Part shown: piece after piece, positions 8,327 through 16,140 of the stretch | Numbering within the stretch: the stretch's first letter is position 1 | How the letters are laid out: every line of letters starts with the position of its first letter | NCBI GenBank assembly: GCA_022823665.1 | Contig: JAJEHN010000001.1 | Span: forward strand, 124,001-188,000 | Length of the DNA: 64,000 nucleotides | Source: Thermoanaerobaculia bacterium | GTDB lineage: Bacteria; Acidobacteriota; Thermoanaerobaculia; Multivoradales; Multivoraceae | Direction of reading: 5' to 3' | The notes under the pieces: model-generated | Told to the model about the DNA's origin: nothing | The model's input: the letters and a program-made list of their open reading frames with translations, nothing else | Databases searched by the model: none | Program-made: the position numbers and the translations under genes

Positions 8327-9121
8327 ATGACCTGTCCACCGACTCCATCGCTTCGCCCGGCTGTCGCGGCGGTTCTCATCCTGCCCTTCCTCGCACTCGC
8401 CGGCTGCGGCGACGCCGCGCCCGACGGCACCGGCGGCGGCGCCGCGCCGGCGGCTGAAGCCCCGCCCGCCGAACCCCTGGGCACGAGCACGATCGCCGGT
8501 TCCGTCCGCTTCGACGGCGACGTGCCGGAACTCCGGCCGCTCAACATGGACGCGGACCCGGCCTGCGCCGCCAAGCACTCCGGGCCCGTTTACCCCGAGA
8601 TCCTCGCGGTCGACGAACAGGCCGGCCTGGCCAACGTCCTCGTCTACGTCGCCGACAACCTTCCGGAAGGGCCCTACCCGCTGGCGGAGCCGCCCGTCAT
8701 CGACCAGCAGGGCTGCCGATACACGCCCCGCGTCGCCGGGATCATGGTGGGCCAGGACCTCAAGGTGCTGAACTCCGACGAGCTGCTCCACAACGTCCAC
8801 TCGCTGTCCGAGGTCAACCGCCCCTTCAACCGGGCCATGCCGGCCGCCATCAAGCAGGCCACCTTCTCGTTCACGGACGAGGAGCCCGCTTTCCGGATCA
8901 AGTGCGACGTCCACCCGTGGATGTCGAGCTACCTCGCCGTCTTCAACCACCCCTACTTCGCCGTCACGGGACCGGACGGTTCCTTCGAGATTCCCGGACT
9001 CCCCGCCGGCACCTACACGATCGAAGCCTGGCACGAACGCCTCGGCAGCCAACGCTCCGGAGTCACGCTCCTCGACGGCCTGACCGCCATGGTCGATCTC
9101 GCGTTCACCCTGCCGGAGTAG
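8327..9121 (+). CDS. Cupredoxin-like lipoprotein, paralogue of the 4036-4752 protein
   Basis: The 264-residue protein has a lipobox LALAGC with Cys27 as the predicted lipidated residue, and a Gly/Ala/Pro linker to about residue 50. A cupredoxin-like body follows with His155, His158, Cys193, His196 and Met199 (motifs LLHNVHSL and KCDVHPWM). The two motifs match those in the protein encoded at 4036-4752. The C-terminal [20 protein letters not shown] is carboxypeptidase-regulatory-like. It is transcribed away from actC. TAGAAT ends six bases before the ATG and GGAGG lies only one base before it, so the message may be almost leaderless. Expected role: a membrane-tethered electron carrier of the ACIII/oxidase system, by inference from position and ligands. 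Confidence 0.85.
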   Translation: MTCPPTPSLRPAVAAVLILPFLALAGCGDAAPDGTGGGAAPAAEAPPAEPLGTSTIAGSVRFDGDVPELRPLNMDADPACAAKHSGPVYPEILAVDEQAGLANVLVYVADNLPEGPYPLAEPPVIDQQGCRYTPRVAGIMVGQDLKVLNSDELLHNVHSLSEVNRPFNRAMPAAIKQATFSFTDEEPAFRIKCDVHPWMSSYLAVFNHPYFAVTGPDGSFEIPGLPAGTYTIEAWHERLGSQRSGVTLLDGLTAMVDLAFTLPE

Positions 9122-9770
9122 CCAGCGTCCGCCATAGCTCGGCGAGGGCGTCGTCCGGATCGTCGACCTTGATCGTGGTCATGCCGAGCGCCCGGGCGCT
9201 CTTCAGGTTCGACCCGATGTCGTCCAGGAACACCGCCTCGCGCGGTTCGATCCCGAGCCGGCCACAGGCCAGGCGGTAGATCTCCGGATCCGGCTTGCGC
9301 AGGCCGACGACGCTCGATTCGACGTAGTCATCGAAGAGTTCGCGTACCTCGGCCCGCATCGCGGCCTCCTCGGCGCTCGCGGGTTCCCGTTCCTCCTCGC
9401 TGACCCAGTTGTTCGTCAACGCCGCCACCGTGTAGCCGCGGGCGCGCAGGCGCCGCAGGGCGTCGATCATCTGCGGCCTGGGCTTCGACTCCTCGGCGAT
9501 CGCCGCCATCATCGCTTCGGCCGAGAAACGCTCGGCCACCGAGGGATCGGCCACCCTGACGTCGTCGTCGAAGGCGGCGAAGAACCCCGGCCCCATGACC
9601 AGCTCGCCGCGCTCCATTCGCTGCCAGGATCCTCCCGGCCCGGCCGCCACGACCAGGCGGTTGACGAAGTTCTCCTCGATCCCGTTCGCCTGTTCGTAGC
9701 GCCGGATGGCGTGCAACGGGGAGCCGAAGACGACTCCACCCAGATCGAAGATGACTGCCCGATAGTCCAT
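9105..9770 (-). CDS. HAD-superfamily hydrolase (YihX / EPHX2 N-domain type)
   Basis: The 221-residue protein starts MDYRAVIFDLGGVVFG. Motif I has the nucleophile Asp but Gly at the +2 position, as in the YihX-type phosphatases where Gly or Asn is found. Later motifs are LTNNW (motif II region), the Lys in GLRKPDPEIY (motif III) and the acidic VFLDDIGSN (motif IV). The substrate is probably a small phosphate ester and cannot be named from sequence. AGGAG lies ten bases upstream of the ATG at 9770. Its 3' end overlaps the convergent cupredoxin gene by 17 bases. Confidence 0.88.
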   Translation of the reverse strand: MDYRAVIFDLGGVVFGSPLHAIRRYEQANGIEENFVNRLVVAAGPGGSWQRMERGELVMGPGFFAAFDDDVRVADPSVAERFSAEAMMAAIAEESKPRPQMIDALRRLRARGYTVAALTNNWVSEEEREPASAEEAAMRAEVRELFDDYVESSVVGLRKPDPEIYRLACGRLGIEPREAVFLDDIGSNLKSARALGMTTIKVDDPDDALAELWRTLATPAG

Positions 9771-9790
9771 GAACCCGTTTCTCCTGTTCT

Positions 9791-10834
9791 CTATCTCCGC
9801 AACGTCGCCGGGAGCGTCAGAGGATCCGCCGGCGCCCGGTCGGAGGCGATGAAGCCCTCCTCGTTCCAGCGGTAGTCCAGTATGTGGATGCGGGGATCGA
9901 CGGCGTCGTACTCCCCATCGACGCGCCGGCGCAGCACGCCGTAGTGGAGATTCGGCTCCACGCTCCATCCCGTCGCGCCGACGGTACCGATGCGCTGGCC
10001 CCGGCTGACCGATTCGCCCGCTCGAACCTCCGTCGTATCCAGGTGTCCGAACAGGGTGATGAAGCGGTCGCCATGCCGGATTCCCACGATTCGCCCGTAG
10101 CGAATCCAGGTACGACCCAAAGCCGCGCTGCGCCCGGCATAGGTCACCCTTCCGGCCGCGGTGGCCAGGACCGGAGCACCGGCCGAAGCCGCGAGATCGA
10201 TGCCGTGGTGGAACTCCTCGGCTCCCGTGACCCGGTTCCTCGTTCGGCCGAACGGGCCGACGAGGACGAAGTCGTCGCCCCGGAGCGGAACCGCGGACGG
10301 CGTCAGCTCGACGAGTTCGGGGTCGGCCTGCTCAGCCTCAATCGCCGCCTGCAAGCGGCCCTCGATGCGTCCGGTCACCCGTTCCACGTCTTCCTCGACG
10401 CCTGACTCGATCAGCACGACCTGACCCTGCCGCAGGGTCAGCGCGGGTTCCTCGAGGACCTCGACGGCCTCGCCGCACCCTTCGTTCGCGGGCGCCCCGA
10501 CGCCGTAGGCCAGGACGATCTTGCACAGTCGACTGTCCAGCTCCGACGCCAGTTGGCGAACCTCCGAGTAGCGTTCCGCCAGAGCTTCGAAACGGGCCGC
10601 CAGTCGCCGATGCTCATCGAAGACCTCGACCTGTTCGGCCCTCGAGAACTGGGAACGCGCCACGGTCGGCGCGATCAGAAGGCCGTTGACGACGAGGGCG
10701 CAAAGGAGAATCAGGGCCGCCAGCCCGAGCTGGAGCCTCGCCGAGGTCACCTCGAAGTAGCGCACGCGCCCTTGCGGGCCGTGGATCTGGACGCTCCCGA
10801 GGCGAACGCTGCCGTCGACCGAGGACTCAGGCAT
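9791..10834 (-). CDS. Membrane-anchored M23/LytM-domain protein, probably degenerate
   Basis: The 347-residue protein has a cytoplasmic N-terminus, one membrane helix at about residues 34-54, a coiled-coil-like periplasmic stretch (about 60-110) and a C-terminal LytM domain (about 195-310). The first zinc motif is present (FHHGIDLA, His-x2-Asp), as are GHLD and the zinc-binding His297. The catalytic first His of the usual HxH pair is Asn295 (EPNLHYGV). That pattern suggests a non-hydrolytic LytM protein that activates or scaffolds amidases, as EnvC and NlpD do. The enzyme could also retain weak activity. It overlaps the upstream flavoprotein gene by eight bases, so the two are coupled. Confidence 0.85.
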   Translation of the reverse strand: MPESSVDGSVRLGSVQIHGPQGRVRYFEVTSARLQLGLAALILLCALVVNGLLIAPTVARSQFSRAEQVEVFDEHRRLAARFEALAERYSEVRQLASELDSRLCKIVLAYGVGAPANEGCGEAVEVLEEPALTLRQGQVVLIESGVEEDVERVTGRIEGRLQAAIEAEQADPELVELTPSAVPLRGDDFVLVGPFGRTRNRVTGAEEFHHGIDLAASAGAPVLATAAGRVTYAGRSAALGRTWIRYGRIVGIRHGDRFITLFGHLDTTEVRAGESVSRGQRIGTVGATGWSVEPNLHYGVLRRRVDGEYDAVDPRIHILDYRWNEEGFIASDRAPADPLTLPATLRR

Positions 10835-12320
10835 CGAGACGACCCGCCCCCCTGCCCGCCAGACGGCCGAACACGGCGCCCGCGGTCAGTCCGGAGCCGC
10901 CCGGGTAGTTGTCGTAGAACAGGCCGCCGACGAGTTCGCCTGCCGCGAACAGACGCGGGATCGGCCGTCCATCGTCGTCGAGCACCCTGGCGCGCCGGTC
11001 GACCGACAGGCCCCCGAAGGTGAAGGTAATGCCGCAGGTCACGGCGAAGGCCTCGAACGGCGGCGCCTCGAGCGCGTTGGCCCAGTTCGACTTGTTCGGG
11101 GCGAGACCGCGGGTCGCCCGGCCATCGCGGACGCTGGGGTCGAAACGCACGCCCCTGCGCACCGCGGCGTTGAACTCGCCGACCGTCCGCAGGAACGCCG
11201 AAGCGTCCACGCCGTCGAGTCTCGCGGCGAGTTCCGGCAGCGAGTCCGCCTCGACCCGCGTCGCGTGCGCCTTCCGGTACTCGTCCCGCAGCAGGTGAGC
11301 CACCTGCGCGTCGAACACCTGCCAGGCGAAGCGGCCCGGCTGCTCCAGCACCTCGCGGCCGTACCTGGCGTAGGTGTAGTTCCGGAAGTCGGCGCCCTCG
11401 TCGAGAAACCGCTCTCCCCTCGCGTTGACGACGATGCCGAGCGGATAGCTGTGCTTCTGGTAGCGGTGACGAACCTCGAGGTTGCCGACCTCGGGCGCGT
11501 TCAGATCCCAGGCCACGGCGTGGCAGCCGGACCACTGCCCGGCCCGTCCGGCGCCCGCTTCCAGGGCCATGCGGATGCCATCGCCCGTGTTGAAGCGGCT
11601 GCCCCGGACCTTGGCCTCCTCCCAGCCTTCGCCGAGGTGGCGGCGCCGCCAGTCGCCGTTCGCCTCGAAGCCGCCGCTGGCGAGGACCACGCCGTCGGCT
11701 TCCAGGATCCTCCGACCGGACGCCTCCTCGACCTCGACGCCGCGCACGGCGCCCTCCTCCAGGCGCAGGCCGACCGCCCGGCATCCGTAGTGCGTCTCGA
11801 TGCCCGCCTTCTCCGCCGCCCGCTCCAGGGCCGCCACCAGCCCGGGGCCGCCTCCCCGCGCCTGCAGCGTCAGACCGCCCCAGAAACGGCGCTTGCCGTC
11901 GACCTCGAACGCCTGACCCGCGTAGAGGGGAACGAACTCGACCCCCCGGCCGCGCATCCACCGCAGCGTCCGCCGGCTCTCGTCCACCAGAGTCTCGACC
12001 AGTTCCGGGTTCGCCTGACCGCCGCCGGTCCGTTCGAGATCCTCGATGAAGCGCCGCGCCGGGTACGTTCCGAAATCGCTGGCTTCGATCTCCTCCTCGC
12101 TCAGACCGGCGGCCACCTCGCGGAGATCGTCGAGGCCGTCGTAGACAAAGCGCATCGCCGCCATCGTGAAGCGGCTGTTTCCACCGCGTTCGGCCCGCGG
12201 CGCGCGCTCCAGCACGGTCACCGACGCGCCCTCCTCCCGGGCCGCGAGGGCGGCGCAAAGCGCCGCGTTCCCGGCGCCGACCACGACGACACGCCGCTTG
12301 AGTGCTTCTCGCTCTTCCAT
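10827..12320 (-). CDS. FAD-dependent oxidoreductase (fumarate reductase / tricarballylate dehydrogenase-like)
   Basis: The 497-residue flavoprotein starts with the Rossmann motif VVVGAGNAALCAALAA, followed by the ERAPRAERGGNSRF segment common to succinate dehydrogenase/fumarate reductase flavoproteins and TcuA-like enzymes. FAD-contact segments near the C-terminus are AAGELVGGLFYDNYPGGSGL and GAVFGRLAG. A substrate-domain histidine/arginine cluster (RHRYQKHSYPLG) lies in the middle. The likely activity is oxidation or reduction of a C-C bond beside a carboxylate, or a 3-ketosteroid-type reaction. The substrate is not assignable. I use ATG 12320, the residue set that begins MEEREALKRR. It diverges from the SDR at 12387 with a 66-base gap. 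Confidence 0.85.
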   Translation of the reverse strand: MEEREALKRRVVVVGAGNAALCAALAAREEGASVTVLERAPRAERGGNSRFTMAAMRFVYDGLDDLREVAAGLSEEEIEASDFGTYPARRFIEDLERTGGGQANPELVETLVDESRRTLRWMRGRGVEFVPLYAGQAFEVDGKRRFWGGLTLQARGGGPGLVAALERAAEKAGIETHYGCRAVGLRLEEGAVRGVEVEEASGRRILEADGVVLASGGFEANGDWRRRHLGEGWEEAKVRGSRFNTGDGIRMALEAGAGRAGQWSGCHAVAWDLNAPEVGNLEVRHRYQKHSYPLGIVVNARGERFLDEGADFRNYTYARYGREVLEQPGRFAWQVFDAQVAHLLRDEYRKAHATRVEADSLPELAARLDGVDASAFLRTVGEFNAAVRRGVRFDPSVRDGRATRGLAPNKSNWANALEAPPFEAFAVTCGITFTFGGLSVDRRARVLDDDGRPIPRLFAAGELVGGLFYDNYPGGSGLTAGAVFGRLAGRGAGRLDA

Positions 12321-12386
12321 CAACCCGCCTCTCTCGGCGCCGAACCCGGGTAGCGTAGCCGCCCGAAACCTGAGGGGATACTCACG

Positions 12387-13193
12387 ATGAACGACTCGGA
12401 CAGCAAGAACGACATCGCGCACGGCGGTACCCGCTTCGCCGGCAAGGTCGCCGTCGTGACCGGCGCCGCCGGCGGTTTCGGCCGCGCCATCGCGCGAAGA
12501 CTCGCCGAAGAAGGCGCGGCCGTCGCGCTCGCGGACATCGATTCACGCAAGGGCAAGAGGACGACGGCCCAACTCGCCGGGCGCGGCGCCCAGGTTCTCT
12601 TCGAGACGGTCGACGTCTCCCAGGGCGACGACCTGCGGCGCCTGATGGAACGGGCCTGCGGCGTGTTCGGCGGCATCGACATCCTCGTCAACAACGCGGG
12701 CTACTGCCACCGGGCGAGGCCGCTCTGGAAACTCGCCGAAGCCGACTACGACCGGGTCTTCGAAGTGAACACGAAGAGCGTCTACCTGGGCGCGGTGCAC
12801 GGCGTGCCCCGACTGATCGAGCGCGGAGGCGGCGTCATCGTGAACACCGCCTCGATCGGCGCCGTCCGCCCCCGGCCGCTGATCACCGCCTACAACGCCA
12901 CGAAGGGAGCGGTGATCACGATGACCCGCGGCCTGGCGGCGGAACTCGCTTCGTCCGGGATCCGCGTCAACGCGGTGAATCCGGTCGCCGCCGACACGGA
13001 CTTCATGAAGGGCCCCTCGGGAGGGCGGCGGCTGGACGACTCGGGACGCGAAGTCCTTCAGGAGACGATTCCGCTCGGCCGGCTCGCCGAACCGGCCGAC
13101 GTGGCGGCCGCCGTCGCCTACCTCGCCTCCGACGACGCCGCCTTCCTCACCGGCGTCTGCCTCGACGTCGATGGAGGCCGGAGCATCGGCTAG
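12387..13193 (+). CDS. Short-chain dehydrogenase/reductase
   Basis: A classical SDR of 268 residues. The NAD(P) motif is TGAAGGFG (about residues 26-33), followed by ALADIDSRKGK, LVNNAG, the catalytic Ser in NTASIG and YNATK with Tyr and Lys. The C-terminus DVDGGRSIG is typical of 3-oxoacyl-ACP reductase or glucose-1-dehydrogenase-like members. The Asp after the second strand (ALADID) suggests NAD over NADP. GAGGGG about nine bases upstream supports the ATG at 12387. The substrate is unknown. The divergent neighbour is a flavoprotein oxidoreductase, so a shared catabolic pathway is possible but unproven. Confidence 0.9.
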   Translation: MNDSDSKNDIAHGGTRFAGKVAVVTGAAGGFGRAIARRLAEEGAAVALADIDSRKGKRTTAQLAGRGAQVLFETVDVSQGDDLRRLMERACGVFGGIDILVNNAGYCHRARPLWKLAEADYDRVFEVNTKSVYLGAVHGVPRLIERGGGVIVNTASIGAVRPRPLITAYNATKGAVITMTRGLAAELASSGIRVNAVNPVAADTDFMKGPSGGRRLDDSGREVLQETIPLGRLAEPADVAAAVAYLASDDAAFLTGVCLDVDGGRSIG

Positions 13194-13201
13194 AGCCGCG
13201 C

Positions 13202-14491
13202 CTACGACAACTCGATCAAGCGCCCGCCAACGACCGTGCCGGCCGCCGCGCCGCGGAGCTTCCAGCCGGCGAACGGCGTGTTCCGCGACCTGCTCCGGAA
13301 CGTCGCCGGGTCGACCTCTACCTCGCGCTCCAGGTCGATCAGGGTCACGTCGCCGGCCGAGCCGGGCGCGAGGCTGCCGCCGGCTACGCCGAGGATCCGC
13401 GCCGGCGCCGTCGACAGCAGGTCGACGAGGCGCGCCAGGTCGATCACGCCCTTCGCCACCAGCCGGTCCAGGCAAAGGCTGAGCGTCGTCTCGAGCCCGA
13501 CGATGCCGTTCGGCGAAGCGACGAAGTCGAGCTCCTTCTCGTCCGGGTGGTGGGGAGCGTGATCGCTCGCGATCGCGTCGATCGAACCGTCGGCGAGGCC
13601 AAGGACCAGGGCGTCCCGGTCGGCCGCGCTTCTGAGCGGCGGGTGCATCTTGAAGTTCGGGTCCAGCCCCGAGTCGAAAACGTCCTCGTCCGTCAGCAGC
13701 AGGTGATGGGCCGAGACCTCGCAGGTGACCCGCTGGCCGTCGGCCCTGGCAGCCCGGATCAGGTCCAGGCTGCGCGCCGTCGACATGTGGGCCAGGTGGT
13801 AGCGGCCCCCGGTGTCGGCCACGAGCAGCAGGTCGCGGGAGACCATCACGTCGTCCGCGGCGCCGGGGATCCCCTCGACGCCGAGCCGGGTCGAGAAGCG
13901 CCCCTCGTGCATGACGCCGTCGCCCGAGAGTGCGAGCTCTTCGGCGTGCTGAATGACCGGCAGGTCGAAGTGCCGGGCGTAGCGCAGCGCCTGGCGCATC
14001 AGCGCGGCACTCCAGACGGGACGGCCGTCGTCCGAGACGGCGACCGCCCCGGATCGCCGCTGGGCCCCGAATTCCGTCAACTCGCGGCCCTCCAGCCGGC
14101 GGCTGACCGCCGCGATCGGATAAACCCGGGCCCAACCCGCCCGCTCCGCCTGCTTGAGCATGAACTCCGTCAGGGACGGGTCGTCGTTCACGGGGTCGGT
14201 GTTCGGCATGCAGGCGACGGCCGTGAACCCTCCCGCCGCGGCTGCCCGGGTGCCGGTGTCGATCGTCTCCTTGTACTCCTGGCCCGGCTCGCGGAGGTGG
14301 ACGTGCATGTCGATCAGGCCGGGGACGACGACCAGACCCGCGGCGTCGACCTCGCGCGCGCTCTCCGCCGCAGGAAGGCCGGGGCCGCAGGCCGTCACGC
14401 TGCCGCCCTCGATCAGGACGTCGGCCGGGCCGTCGAGCTCCTGGGTCGGGTCGACGACCCGGCCCCCGCGAATCAGTACCGAGCCGCTCAC
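13202..14491 (-). CDS. pyrC: Dihydroorotase
   Basis: Catalyses ring closure of carbamoyl aspartate to dihydroorotate in pyrimidine synthesis. The 429-residue protein is a class I-type amidohydrolase: metal motif [10 protein letters not shown] at about residues 55-64, QHAEELAL in the middle, LAHMST, and [12 protein letters not shown] containing the catalytic Asp. The GTG start at 14491 overlaps the pyrB stop as GTGA. Last gene of the pyrRBC operon, ending convergently nine bases from the SDR gene. Confidence 0.95.
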   Translation of the reverse strand: MSGSVLIRGGRVVDPTQELDGPADVLIEGGSVTACGPGLPAAESAREVDAAGLVVVPGLIDMHVHLREPGQEYKETIDTGTRAAAAGGFTAVACMPNTDPVNDDPSLTEFMLKQAERAGWARVYPIAAVSRRLEGRELTEFGAQRRSGAVAVSDDGRPVWSAALMRQALRYARHFDLPVIQHAEELALSGDGVMHEGRFSTRLGVEGIPGAADDVMVSRDLLLVADTGGRYHLAHMSTARSLDLIRAARADGQRVTCEVSAHHLLLTDEDVFDSGLDPNFKMHPPLRSAADRDALVLGLADGSIDAIASDHAPHHPDEKELDFVASPNGIVGLETTLSLCLDRLVAKGVIDLARLVDLLSTAPARILGVAGGSLAPGSAGDVTLIDLEREVEVDPATFRSRSRNTPFAGWKLRGAAAGTVVGGRLIELS

Positions 14492-15441
14492 GGCGTCAGT
14501 CCGTCCTCGCCGCTCTTCGCGCCGGCCAGCAGGTAGAGCACCGCCATCCGCACCGCGACGCCGTTCGCCACCTGCTCGAGGATCACCGACCAGGGACCGT
14601 CGGCGACCTCGCTGGCGATCTCGATGCCGCGATTGATCGGCCCCGGATGCATGATGATCGCATCGTCGTTCGCCCGGCGCAGGCGTTCCGCGGTGAGCCC
14701 GAAGAACTCGAAGTACTCCCGTTCCGAGGGAAAGGCGGCCCGCGCCTGGCGCTCGAGTTGCACCCGCAGCATCATCACGACGTCGGCGCCCTCGATCGCC
14801 TCCTCCAGCGAGTAGACCACCCGGGCGCCAAGCGACTCGGGCTCTTCCGGCATCATCGTCCGGGGCCCGGCAACGGTGACGTCGGCGCCCAGCCTGGTCA
14901 GGCACAGGACGTTCGAGCGCACGACCCGACTGTGGGCCACATCGCCCACGATGGCGATCTTCAGGCCCTCCACCCGACCCTTCCGGCGGCGGATCGTGAA
15001 GGCGTCGAGCAGCGCCTGGGTGGGATGCTCGTGGGCGCCGTCGCCAGCGTTGATCACTCCCGAAGCGAGCCGCTCCGCCAGTGCGTGCGGCACCCGCGGG
15101 TGGGCGTGCCGGATGACGACGAGATCCGGCGCCATCGCCTCCAGGTTGCGGGCCGTGTCGAGCAGCGTCTCGCCCTTGGACAGGGACGAGGACGAGGTCG
15201 AGAAGTTGATGTTGTCGGCCGAGAGCCGCTTCTCGGCGATCTCGAAGCTCGAGCTGGTCCGGGTCGACGCCTCGAAGAAGAGGTTGATGACCGTCTTGCC
15301 CCGCAGGGTCGGCACCTTCTTGATCGGCCGGGCCGCCACCTCCACGAACGACTCCGCGGTGTCGAGAACGTGGAGGATCTCGGCCTGGGACAACTCGGCG
15401 ACCCCGAGCAGGTCGCCGCGCTGCCAGACCGCTTCGCTCAC
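14488..15441 (-). CDS. pyrB: Aspartate carbamoyltransferase catalytic subunit
   Basis: Condenses carbamoyl phosphate and aspartate, the first committed step of pyrimidine synthesis. The 317-residue protein contains the carbamoyl-phosphate loop [13 protein letters not shown] (about residues 55-67), the [13 protein letters not shown] lysine loop, [10 protein letters not shown] and the aspartate-binding LRVQLERQ segment. The length is normal. The GTG start at 15441 overlaps the pyrR stop (GTGA). No pyrI-type regulatory subunit is adjacent, consistent with control through PyrR or with the dihydroorotase-associated class. Confidence 0.96.
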   Translation of the reverse strand: MSEAVWQRGDLLGVAELSQAEILHVLDTAESFVEVAARPIKKVPTLRGKTVINLFFEASTRTSSSFEIAEKRLSADNINFSTSSSSLSKGETLLDTARNLEAMAPDLVVIRHAHPRVPHALAERLASGVINAGDGAHEHPTQALLDAFTIRRRKGRVEGLKIAIVGDVAHSRVVRSNVLCLTRLGADVTVAGPRTMMPEEPESLGARVVYSLEEAIEGADVVMMLRVQLERQARAAFPSEREYFEFFGLTAERLRRANDDAIIMHPGPINRGIEIASEVADGPWSVILEQVANGVAVRMAVLYLLAGAKSGEDGLTP

Positions 15442-15995
15442 CCCTCGCGCTCGAGCAGCTCGACCATCTCCTTGCCGCCGTCGGTCGCGGCGTAGGAGAC
15501 CTTGATCACTTCGCTGTCCGTCGTCTGCACGTGTTCGCCGACGCAGTCCGCGTGGATCGGCAGTTCCCGGTGGCCCCGGTCGATCAGCACTGCCAGGCGG
15601 ATCGCCCGCGGCCGGCCGTAGTCCATGATCAGGGCGTCCATCGCGGCCCGGATCGTGCGGCCGCTGTAGAGCACGTCGTCGCAGAGCACGACGATCCGGT
15701 CGTCGATCGCAACCGGCATCACGCTCTCCTTGACCACGGGCTGCGGAGCAATGGTCGAGAGATCGTCCCGGTAGAGCGTGATGTCGAGCACGCCGACCGG
15801 TACGGCGACGCCTTCCGTGCGCTTGATCTCGGCCGCGACGAAATCGGCCAGCGGCACGCCGCGGGTGCGCACGCCGACCAGCAACAGCGAGTCGGTGCCG
15901 CCCGCGCGCTCGACCACCTCCGCAGCCATCCTGCGCATCATCCGCGCCATCTGGGCCGTGTCGAACAGCGTTCTCTTGACCGTCAGCGCGCTCAC
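15438..15995 (-). CDS. pyrR: PyrR bifunctional regulator / uracil phosphoribosyltransferase
   Basis: The 185-residue protein has the PRPP-binding signature [17 protein letters not shown] at about residues 100-116, and the PyrR-type text [15 protein letters not shown] and [12 protein letters not shown]. PyrR binds pyr mRNA in response to UMP and also has uracil phosphoribosyltransferase activity in well-studied bacteria. The start is GTG at 15995, with TACGCT ending nine bases before it and no Shine-Dalgarno. If transcription begins there, the leader would be too short for an attenuator upstream of pyrR. Regulation may act elsewhere or the true promoter lies further up. Confidence 0.94.
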   Translation of the reverse strand: MSALTVKRTLFDTAQMARMMRRMAAEVVERAGGTDSLLLVGVRTRGVPLADFVAAEIKRTEGVAVPVGVLDITLYRDDLSTIAPQPVVKESVMPVAIDDRIVVLCDDVLYSGRTIRAAMDALIMDYGRPRAIRLAVLIDRGHRELPIHADCVGEHVQTTDSEVIKVSYAATDGGKEMVELLEREG

Positions 15996-16069
15996 CGCCG
16001 CGGCAGCGTATCAGCGGCGCGCCGGAGACGCCACATGTTGTGGACGGGAGCGGCCGCCGGCACAACTAC

Positions 16070-16099
16070 TTGTGACTTATGCATGAATCCTGTTATCTT
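16070..16099 (+). promoter_or_regulatory. Possible promoter of smc, overlapping a small inverted repeat
   Basis: TTGTGA (16070-16075), an 18-base spacer and TATCTT (16094-16099) resemble a sigma-70 promoter pointing to smc. The -35 lies in the palindrome CACAACTACTTGTG (16061-16074), a five-base stem that could be an operator. The region is more AT-rich than its surroundings. No clear Shine-Dalgarno precedes the smc ATG. Confidence 0.35.
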
Positions 16100-16140
16100 C
16101 ACCGAGGGCCGGAAAGGCCCGATTCCCCGCCACGCCAACC

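Noticed and set aside
15996..16140. Pyr attenuator or riboswitch upstream of pyrR
   Set aside because: No terminator/antiterminator pair or PyrR-binding loop is visible in the short divergent spacer, and a leader would have to overlap the smc promoter region.
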